The notes below the pieces were generated by a model that had not been told where the DNA came from, did not search any database, and saw only the letters and a list, made by a program, of their open reading frames with translations. Positions 58,433 through 64,000 of a stretch of 64,000 bases of DNA are shown here, piece after piece. The first letter of the stretch is position 1. Every line of letters begins with the position of its first letter. The DNA is from Acholeplasmatales bacterium (GTDB taxonomy: Bacteria > Bacillota_I > Bacilli_A > Acholeplasmatales > JAEDCM01): assembly GCA_017961685.1 (NCBI GenBank), contig JAGCWW010000040.1, forward strand, positions 124,001 to 188,000. The letters run 5' to 3'. Position numbers and translations under genes: made by a program.

Positions 58433-59401
58433 TTGTTAAAAGCAATTCTTCTTTTCCTAAAAGGATTTATTATGGGAATTGCAAATATTATTCCAGGTGT
58501 AAGTGGTGGAACACTTGCTGTAATACTTGGCATATATGAAAAATTAATTGATATCTTAAGTGCTATTTGGAAACATATAAAAGAAAACTTAAAATTCTTA
58601 ATCCCTCTATTCCTTGGTATGGGAGTCGCCATTATTCTTGGTTCCTATGCTATAGACTGGGGATTAGATAATTTCCCTATAGCCACAACAATGTTTTTCA
58701 TTGGTCTAGTAATAGGAGGTATTCCATATATCTATTTAAAGGTTCACAAAAAATATAGTATCGTTAATGTCCTTATATTCATTATCGTTGTTGCGCTAGT
58801 AATATTTATAAGCTTATTATCATTAAATAAAGAAGCTGATTTAAGTAATATAGATTTCTTACTTGTTATTAAACTATTCTTTGTTGGAATGGTTGCTGCT
58901 GCTACAATGATTATTCCAGGAATAAGCGGTTCATTAGTATTAATGAACTTAGGTTATTATGAAGGAATAATTGAAGCTATAAAGGGGTTAACTGATCTAA
59001 ATAAACTTGGACATAATATTTGTATATTATTACCATTTGGAATTGGTGTAATTTTCGGTTTAATTATTATTGCAAGATTAATTAAATGGTTAATTCATAA
59101 ATTCCCAGTTCAATCTTATTTTGGTATATTAGCCTTTGTTATAGCTAGTATTGTATGCATTATTCTTAAAATGGATGCTTCTGACTTCAATGTAGGTGAA
59201 TTTATATTAGGATTTGTATTATTATCAATTGGAGCATTTATAACATTTATACTCGCAAGATATGATTATAATAGAAATCAAACTGATGATAATGATGAAG
59301 ATGATTTAGATAATGAAGTACAAGATAATGAAATTAACGATAATAAAGAAATAGAAACAGAAAATTTAGAAAATATAGACGAAAAAAAAGATGTTGAGTA
59401 A
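58433..59401 (+). CDS. DUF368 polytopic membrane protein
   Basis: A 322-residue protein with about eight TM helices. The family hallmark occurs twice: GIANIIPGVSGGT near the N-terminus and MIIPGISGSLVL in the middle. DUF368 proteins have been linked to undecaprenyl-phosphate (lipid carrier) recycling in some bacteria; that role is not shown here. An acidic, Asn/Asp/Glu-rich C-terminal tail of about 45 residues is unusual. A GTG at 58424 is part of the GGGGTGA ribosome site, so the TTG at 58433 is favoured; either is possible. 15 bp after icd. Confidence 0.85.
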   Translation: MLKAILLFLKGFIMGIANIIPGVSGGTLAVILGIYEKLIDILSAIWKHIKENLKFLIPLFLGMGVAIILGSYAIDWGLDNFPIATTMFFIGLVIGGIPYIYLKVHKKYSIVNVLIFIIVVALVIFISLLSLNKEADLSNIDFLLVIKLFFVGMVAAATMIIPGISGSLVLMNLGYYEGIIEAIKGLTDLNKLGHNICILLPFGIGVIFGLIIIARLIKWLIHKFPVQSYFGILAFVIASIVCIILKMDASDFNVGEFILGFVLLSIGAFITFILARYDYNRNQTDDNDEDDLDNEVQDNEINDNKEIETENLENIDEKKDVE

Positions 59402-59415
59402 TTCAACATCTTTTA
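59382..59415. terminator. Bidirectional terminator
   Basis: GATGTTGA / TCAACATC 8-bp stem, 5-nt loop, A-run before and T-run after. It serves the DUF368 and ROK kinase genes, which converge here. Confidence 0.83.
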
Positions 59416-59419
59416 TTTC

Positions 59420-60280
59420 TTAGCATTTTGTTAGATAAGCTGCACCAATGATACCTGCATCGTTTCCTGCAGATGCTTTTAGAATCTTAGTGTTTTTAAC
59501 ATTCTTGAAAGCAATCTTATCAAAGTGTTTTTGAATATTATCAATAATGATAGCTCCACCATTTGAGATTCCACCACCAAAGATAATAGCTGATGGGTTA
59601 ACTACACAAGCCATAATGCTTGCTGCATAAGCTAAATAATAACAAACACTATCAATTAGTTTAAATGCTTCTTCATCGCCTTCTCTAGCCATATCTACGA
59701 TATCTTTTGTAGATAAGCCTCTTAGTCTATCTGATTTACTAGCAATTCTAGCAATACCTTTAGATGCACAAGTAGTTTCAAGGCAACCAATATTTCCACA
59801 TCCACATTGTCCTTCATCAGTAACTTTAATGTGTCCTATTTCTCCACCTGCACCAAAATCACCATTTAAGATTTTTCCATCTACAACAATTCCACAGCCA
59901 ATTCCTGTACCAATTGTAATAGTTGCACAGCTCTTATATCCCTTACCTGCGCCACATTTAGCTTCAGCTAATGCTGCCATGTTAGCATCATTGCCAACGA
60001 AAATGTTATCGTTATGAACATATTTCTTTAATTCTTCTTTAACGTTAACATTCTTTAAATTAGCGTTTGGACAATCAACTACATTATCTACTACTGGTCC
60101 TGGTACACCTACACCATAGCTTAAGATTTCATAGTTTTTATCCTTAAGTGAATCAGCAACATCTTTGAAGATGTTTTCTGTTGTCTTAATTGCATATTTT
60201 TCTAAAAGGTTCATTTCTTCATCAAATAAACCAATTTTAATTGTTGTTCCACCAACATCAATTCCACAAATTGCCTTCAT
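59420..60280 (-). CDS. ROK-family sugar kinase (glucokinase-like)
   Basis: A 286-residue ROK kinase. ATP site IDVGGTTIKIGLFD, GVGVPGPV, sugar/catalytic segment FVGNDANMAAL, TIGTGIGCGIVV, GGEIGHIKV, and the zinc motif CGCGNIGCLE followed by TTCASKGIARIA are complete. It most likely phosphorylates glucose or a similar hexose, feeding the glycolytic genes at 21-24 kb; substrate is inferred. A TTG at 60292 lies at the ribosome site; the ATG at 60280 with GGAGGA is used. It begins just after the hairpin that follows the aldo/keto reductase gene. Confidence 0.93.
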   Translation of the reverse strand: MKAICGIDVGGTTIKIGLFDEEMNLLEKYAIKTTENIFKDVADSLKDKNYEILSYGVGVPGPVVDNVVDCPNANLKNVNVKEELKKYVHNDNIFVGNDANMAALAEAKCGAGKGYKSCATITIGTGIGCGIVVDGKILNGDFGAGGEIGHIKVTDEGQCGCGNIGCLETTCASKGIARIASKSDRLRGLSTKDIVDMAREGDEEAFKLIDSVCYYLAYAASIMACVVNPSAIIFGGGISNGGAIIIDNIQKHFDKIAFKNVKNTKILKASAGNDAGIIGAAYLTKC

Positions 60281-60291
60281 AATATCCTCCA

Positions 60292-60324
60292 ATTATTCAA
60301 AAAGATGATTTGAAAATCATCTTT
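60292..60324 (-). terminator. Terminator-like hairpin after the aldo/keto reductase gene
   Basis: Perfect 11-bp stem AAAGATGATTT / AAATCATCTTT with a 2-nt loop and a T-rich tail on the minus strand that ends about 16 bases before the ROK ATG. Confidence 0.75.
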
Positions 60325-61358
60325 TATCTTTTTCTTCCTTTTGTAATTTGTTCATCACCAAGACGCTTTAATTCATCTGGAGTGAATCCTAATTTCTTTA
60401 ATACTCCGATATCTTCAGCTAATTGAGGTATCTTACATACACCAACAACTGCTGTAGCAATCTTTTGGTTCTTTAAAACCCATGCTAAACTGATTTGTCC
60501 AATTGATTGAGCTCTTTGAGCTGCAACAATGTTAAGCTTAGTTAGAGTTCCTCTTAATTCTTCAGTAACATCTTCTCTATTTAATGTTGGAATAAAATCT
60601 TTAGTAGCTCTACATACTTCTGGAATATCTTGGCTAATGTACTTGTTAGTTAATAAGCCTTGAGCTAGACATTGGTAAGCCATAGTTCCTCCACCAAAAT
60701 CAAAGTATGTATCAACAACACCATCATCTTCAGCATCACGGATTAAGTAAGAATATCTAATTTGTCCACCAACAAATGGAACATCTAGTTTTCTTAATAA
60801 ATCTGCCATTCTTCTAACTTCTAATGAAGTGTAGTTAGTTAAACCGATATATAATGCCTTTCCTTGTTTAACAACTTCAGCTAATGCTAAAGCAGTTTCT
60901 TCAGGATTAATGTCATGATCATAATTTTCATGGAATAGAATATCAACATAAGGTATTCTTAATCTTTCTAGAGATTTGTCAACTTGTGATAAGATTAACT
61001 TTCTAGATCCACCTTCAGACATAGGTGCATCAGACATTGATTTTCCGCCAACCTTAGTTGAAATAACGATTTCATCTCTATATGGCATTAAATCTTCTTG
61101 CATAATCTTACCAAAGATTTTTTCAGTCATACCTGAAGTTTCATAGTCATTTGCCTTATCTCCAAAGTTTCCACCTAAATCGAAATAGTTAATACCGTTA
61201 TTAAAAGCTGTTAGAACTATTTCACGGCAAGACTTGAAATCTTTTTCTGAATTAAAATTATGCTTTAAACCAAGTGAGATAACTGATACTTTAATACCTG
61301 TTGTCCCCATTCTTCTATAAAGCATACGGCGAGAACGCCCAGCATCTGCATTAAACAT
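60324..61358 (-). CDS. Aldo/keto reductase, YghZ/GpR-like, Tyr-to-Phe in active site
   Basis: A 344-residue TIM-barrel reductase of the Kv-beta/YghZ branch. The N-terminus MLYRRMGTTGIKVSVISLGL, Asp in NYFDLGGNFGD, catalytic Lys in VISTKVGG, His in LFHEN, and NADPH-site residues (GLTNYTS, LAQGLLTNKY) match. The catalytic Tyr position (usually FD-x4-YG) reads Phe in GGNFGD; the nucleotide sequence confirms a TTT codon. Activity may be reduced or altered, or Tyr nearby (NDYETSG) may substitute. Promoter at 61414-61442; ribosome site GGAGGGA. A terminator-like hairpin separates it from the ROK kinase gene. Confidence 0.88.
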   Translation of the reverse strand: MFNADAGRSRRMLYRRMGTTGIKVSVISLGLKHNFNSEKDFKSCREIVLTAFNNGINYFDLGGNFGDKANDYETSGMTEKIFGKIMQEDLMPYRDEIVISTKVGGKSMSDAPMSEGGSRKLILSQVDKSLERLRIPYVDILFHENYDHDINPEETALALAEVVKQGKALYIGLTNYTSLEVRRMADLLRKLDVPFVGGQIRYSYLIRDAEDDGVVDTYFDFGGGTMAYQCLAQGLLTNKYISQDIPEVCRATKDFIPTLNREDVTEELRGTLTKLNIVAAQRAQSIGQISLAWVLKNQKIATAVVGVCKIPQLAEDIGVLKKLGFTPDELKRLGDEQITKGRKR

Positions 61359-61413
61359 AATTCATCCCTCCAAATCAAAAATGTAATAATATGTTTTATA
61401 CTTACGTAATTAT

Positions 61414-61442
61414 ATTATAATAAATAATCACTCATAATTCAA
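61414..61442 (-). promoter_or_regulatory. Promoter of the aldo/keto reductase gene
   Basis: Minus strand: TTGAAT (61437-61442), 17-bp spacer, TATAAT (61414-61419); a second TATAAT overlaps immediately after (61409-61414). The rest of the 187-bp gap to the next gene is AT-rich and shows nothing else convincing. Confidence 0.75.
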
Positions 61443-61545
61443 CCTTTATTTTATGTTTAAAATAAGCATTTTTCTATTTTTTGTCACTATTTTTTCCGCA
61501 TTAAAAATTTAATAAAATTGCTAAAACAACAATAAATCGCTTCTT

Positions 61546-61983
61546 TTAGCCTTTTATCTTATCTACTAACATATTATAAGCTTCATCAATGTTTGATATG
61601 TCTTCTAACTTATACTTATTAGTTTCTGTGTTAAGAATTATTGTCTTTCCGCTTCTACAAATTAGTGGTCTAACAACTTGAACACCCTTAATTTCACTAA
61701 TCTTTAGTGTCACTAATTTCTTCTCTCTATCAGGTGTAAAAGTAATTTCATCTTCCTCAATTTTTAAAATTAAATCAGGTGTTTTTACATATCCAATAAA
61801 GGAATTATAAGCGAATAAATCACCTATAATAGCAAACACTGGGACAATAAATGCAGGCCAAATAACATCATCTTGTTTTGCGATATAGATTAGAAAAATA
61901 ATAGTTAAAATTGAAAGAATTGTCGCTAAAATAACACAAGTTAGATAGATACCAAAATATCTTTTATCTTTTCTTATTTCCAT
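61546..61983 (-). CDS. Small membrane protein with PH-like C-terminal domain
   Basis: A 145-residue protein with two TM helices (about 12-35 and 40-65) and a C-terminal half of alternating strands (DLILKIEEDEITFTPD, LVTLKISEIKGVQVV, TIILNTETNKYKL) ending in a helix. This looks like the bacterial PH-like membrane proteins (STM3941/YcxB type), of unknown role. The GTG at 61992 is in frame but AAGGA is too close to it; the ATG at 61983 is used. It precedes the aldo/keto reductase gene, which has its own promoter. Confidence 0.7.
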   Translation of the reverse strand: MEIRKDKRYFGIYLTCVILATILSILTIIFLIYIAKQDDVIWPAFIVPVFAIIGDLFAYNSFIGYVKTPDLILKIEEDEITFTPDREKKLVTLKISEIKGVQVVRPLICRSGKTIILNTETNKYKLEDISNIDEAYNMLVDKIKG

Positions 61984-62023
61984 ACATATCACTATCCTTT
62001 AATAATATTATAACACTAAATAA

Positions 62024-62056
62024 AAATAAAAAACGACTTATTTTTCATAAATCGTT
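62024..62056 (-). terminator. Terminator of ppa
   Basis: Minus strand: AACGATTTAT / ATAAGTCGTT 10-bp stem with one wobble and a 5-nt loop, then TTTTTATTTTT. Confidence 0.83.
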
Positions 62057-62059
62057 TAT

Positions 62060-62590
62060 TTATACACAAAACTTTTCTACATATGCATCTAATGCTTTTT
62101 GAATTACTTTTTTAGCTTCTGATGCACCTAATACTTCTTTTACAATTGGTTGTTTTCCTTCAAGTTGTTTATATACTGTAAAGAAGTGCATTATTTCATC
62201 AAATAAGTGTTGTGGTAATTCAGACACATCTGTGTAGCAGTTATTTGCAGGGTCATTTACACATATTGCGATGATCTTTTCATCTACTTTATCATCATCT
62301 ACCATCTTAAGTACTCCAATAGGTACACACTTAACTAAGGCTAATGGTAAGATAGCTTCAGAACATATAACTAAAACATCAAGTGGGTCGTTATCATCTG
62401 CATAAGTTCTTGGAATGAAACCATAGTTTGCAGGATAATGTGTTGAAGTATATAAAATACGATCTAGGTAAAGTCTACCTGTTTCTTTATCTAATTCATA
62501 TTTGTTTTTACTACCCTTTGAAATTTCAATACAAGCAATAAATTCATCTTTATTGATTCTTTTTGGATTAATGTTATGCCAAATGTTCAT
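62060..62590 (-). CDS. ppa: Inorganic pyrophosphatase (family I)
   Basis: A 176-residue soluble pyrophosphatase that pulls biosynthetic reactions forward by hydrolysing PPi. The family I metal-binding motif (DDNDPLDVLVI) is intact, with NYGFIPRTY before it. Length is normal for the bacterial hexamer. Strong GGAGGTGA ribosome site. A possible promoter lies in the 70-bp gap after the small membrane protein gene's terminator. Confidence 0.96.
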   Translation of the reverse strand: MNIWHNINPKRINKDEFIACIEISKGSKNKYELDKETGRLYLDRILYTSTHYPANYGFIPRTYADDNDPLDVLVICSEAILPLALVKCVPIGVLKMVDDDKVDEKIIAICVNDPANNCYTDVSELPQHLFDEIMHFFTVYKQLEGKQPIVKEVLGASEAKKVIQKALDAYVEKFCV

Positions 62591-62639
62591 TATTATTCAC
62601 CTCCACACGAATAATAATACCACAGTATTAATAAATAAA

Positions 62640-62679
62640 AAGAAGAAAATGTTTTCAAATTATAATTTTGTGAAAACAT
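62640..62679 (-). terminator. Terminator of the 119-residue membrane protein gene
   Basis: ATGTTTTC / GAAAACAT stem (62649-62656, 62672-62679) with a partly paired AT-rich interior, followed on the minus strand by TTTCTTCTTTTT. Confidence 0.65.
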
Positions 62680-63019
62680 ATAGGATAATCCAAAAACCAC
62701 TCATGAAAAAGCAAGCTGCTAAAGCAAAAACATTCATAAGTAAAACCCATTTTTTAAGGAAGGATTTTTTAAGTTTACATGAGAATAATCCTACGCCTAC
62801 AAAGATAAAACCAAAATAAGAGGCATACCAGAATTTGTCAATTATAGAAGCTATTGCAAAAATATAAGCAATTATTGGCGCTATTATTTCTGTATTATGA
62901 GTATCAGCTTCTACTTCCTCTTGTTCCTCTTCATCTAGGATATTTTGTTGATCTTGTCTTTCCAAAGCTTTAGAAAATATTTCTTCAACTTCATCTTTTT
63001 CTTTATCTTCAAAATCCAT
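62660..63019 (-). CDS. Small membrane protein with acidic N-terminus
   Basis: Not recognised. A 119-residue protein: about 45 strongly acidic residues (DEVEEIF, DEEEQEEVEAD) then three hydrophobic helices. GGAGTGAT ribosome site; an extended TATAAT lies in the short gap just after the pyridoxal kinase terminator. No conserved motif. Probably an inner-membrane protein of unknown role. Confidence 0.65.
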   Translation of the reverse strand: MDFEDKEKDEVEEIFSKALERQDQQNILDEEEQEEVEADTHNTEIIAPIIAYIFAIASIIDKFWYASYFGFIFVGVGLFSCKLKKSFLKKWVLLMNVFALAACFFMSGFWIILYVFTKL

Positions 63020-63050
63020 TTAAATCACTCCAAACACATTATAGCATATT

Positions 63051-63080
63051 AGAAAAAAATGTGCTACTTTGATAGCACAT
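63051..63080 (-). terminator. Terminator of the pyridoxal kinase gene
   Basis: ATGTGCTA / TAGCACAT perfect 8-bp stem with a 6-nt loop and T7 on the minus strand; the TAG stop lies in the stem. Confidence 0.87.
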
Positions 63081-63918
63081 CATTAGTCATTAATTTTGGT
63101 AATACTTTTTCAAAATCAACCCCATATTTTTCATCATAATTATCTTTCTTTTTTGTCTCAATTATTGAATCAACTGTAAAATCTACAGCTATTTTAGCAG
63201 CATCTAATAAATCAAGTCCTTTAGCTAATGCACCAATTAAGACACTTGCGAAAATATCACCTGTGCCATGATAATATCCTTCGATTTGTTCTCTTGCATA
63301 ATATCTAAATTCATCTCTACTAACATCATAAGTTGCTACTCCAATATTTCCTTCTTTAAAAGAAACACCAGTTAAAACAATATTATTAACACCAAATTTA
63401 GATAAATGATAAATTAATTCAGTGATATATTCTTTACTTTGAATTCCAGGAATATATTCCATTCCTGTAAGTAGACACGCTTCAGTAATATTTGGAACTA
63501 AAACATCTGCTTTTTTACAAAGTTCCTTCATTTTTTCTACAAAGTCCATATCAAATAAGGAATAAAGCTTTCCATTATCAGCCATTGCTGGATCTACTAA
63601 AACTAAGTTATCGTTAGTTTTAAATTGATTAATTAAATCGATAACTAAATCAATTTGTGCTTTTGAGCATAAGAATCCACTATATATAAAATCATATTCT
63701 CTATTAATACTCTTCCAGTGATTAACTATAGGTGTAATTTGATCATCAAGCATTAAGCAAGTATAACCAGTAAATCCCCCTGTATGAGTAGATAATACAG
63801 CAGTTGGAAGAATAGAACATTCAATTCCCATTGCTGAAATTATAGGTAGTGCAACAGTAAGTGAACATCTACCAACACATGATATATCGTTAATCGCTAG
63901 GCCTTTTATTTGGTTCAT
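63064..63918 (-). CDS. Pyridoxal/pyridoxamine kinase (PdxK/PdxY-like)
   Basis: A 284-residue ribokinase-fold kinase that phosphorylates B6 vitamers in salvage to make pyridoxal phosphate. N-terminal INDISCVGRCSLTVALPIIS, STHTGGFTGYT, and DYIYSG-like FIYSGFL, the Asp-containing LVDPAMADNGKLY, PNITEACLLTG, and the anion-hole motif GTGDIFASVLIGAL match the PdxK/PdxY group. GTGD holds the catalytic Asp. Ribosome site TAGGGGG, six bases from the ATG. Promoter and palindrome at 63941-63969. Vitamer preference unknown. Confidence 0.92.
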   Translation of the reverse strand: MNQIKGLAINDISCVGRCSLTVALPIISAMGIECSILPTAVLSTHTGGFTGYTCLMLDDQITPIVNHWKSINREYDFIYSGFLCSKAQIDLVIDLINQFKTNDNLVLVDPAMADNGKLYSLFDMDFVEKMKELCKKADVLVPNITEACLLTGMEYIPGIQSKEYITELIYHLSKFGVNNIVLTGVSFKEGNIGVATYDVSRDEFRYYAREQIEGYYHGTGDIFASVLIGALAKGLDLLDAAKIAVDFTVDSIIETKKKDNYDEKYGVDFEKVLPKLMTNDVLSK

Positions 63919-63940
63919 AACAATACCCCCTACCTATTCA

Positions 63941-63969
63941 AATATATATCATTTTATGATATATGTCAA
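63941..63969 (-). promoter_or_regulatory. Promoter of the pyridoxal kinase gene with palindrome in the spacer
   Basis: Minus strand: TTGACA (63964-63969), 17-bp spacer, TATATT (63941-63946). A perfect 9-bp inverted repeat, ATATATCAT-aaa-ATGATATAT (63944-63964), fills the spacer and touches both boxes, a good place for a repressor. Confidence 0.68.
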
Positions 63970-64000
63970 ATAATAAACGTTTTCATATTTTCATGTCTAT

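Noticed and set aside
63972-63985. CcpA cre-like site (TGAAAACGTTTATT on the minus strand)
   Set aside because: It matches 12 of 14 consensus positions but lacks the final CA half and sits upstream of the -35 box; a single near-match in AT-rich DNA is weak evidence.

Overview
The window is AT-rich bacterial chromosome (about 30 % G+C by eye, not computed) from a Gram-positive-type Bacillota, most likely an uncultured member of the class Bacilli near the Erysipelotrichales/Acholeplasma-like lineages. This rests on strong GGAGG/AGGTGA ribosome sites, TTGACA/TATAAT promoters, lipobox lipoproteins, long-form HPF next to SecA and RF2, and the rluB-cmk-S1-der-gpsA-HU block. TGA is a real stop (several genes end in it and RF2 is present), so the standard bacterial code applies and this is not a Mollicute using TGA for Trp. 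About five genes in six lie on the minus strand, as expected for one replichore arm. There is no IS element, prophage, CRISPR array, integrase or rRNA operon. The only RNA gene seen is tRNA-Lys(CTT). No gap between genes exceeds 300 bp.

Layout. 1-6.9 kb: two overlapping FAD oxidoreductase genes, a methyltransferase, a DUF6273 lipoprotein, glutamate dehydrogenase, tRNA-Lys and an SDR. 6.9-12.8 kb: two paralogous Cthe_2159-type beta-helix lipoproteins flanking an OmpR-type two-component system. A shared 11-bp-period direct repeat sits just upstream of the -10 box of both the regulator operon and one lipoprotein gene. 12.8-24.4 kb: recX, an S41 protease, prfB, secA, a membrane protein, hpf, a small CxxC protein, a Ca2+/Na+ antiporter, enolase and gpmI. 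24.6-29.4 kb (plus strand): iron alcohol dehydrogenase, rarA and a FecR-domain surface protein. 29.4-34.7 kb: an operon with a 1044-residue surface-type protein, MscS, DUF1294, a tiny two-TM protein, a 59-residue DUF4250 protein and a lipoprotein. 34.8-40.4 kb: rdgB, a TPR-GAF-degenerate GGDEF/EAL protein, a protein with an RNDVVGH motif and a RluA-type synthase. 40.5-47.7 kb: a CPBP protease, an ankyrin protein, HU and the gpsA-der-S1-cmk-rluB block. 47.8-51.7 kb: a membrane protein and a kinase / vWA / PP2C trio resembling E. coli yegI-yegL-yegK, whose phosphatase carries an extra C-terminal winged-helix-like segment. 51.7-64 kb: prepilin peptidase, a CorC-like protein, efp, miaA, mutL, icd, DUF368, ROK kinase, an aldo/keto reductase, small membrane proteins, ppa and pyridoxal kinase.

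Most of the window is core metabolism (glycolysis, 2-oxoglutarate/glutamate, pyrophosphate), translation and genome maintenance. The least explained parts are the regulator/lipoprotein locus, the phosphatase-winged-helix trio, the degenerate GGDEF/EAL protein beside the RNDVVGH protein, and the surface-protein region at 27-35 kb. A recurring feature is a terminator-like hairpin whose U-tract runs straight into the next gene's ribosome site. Family names come from memory of motifs; no database search was run.
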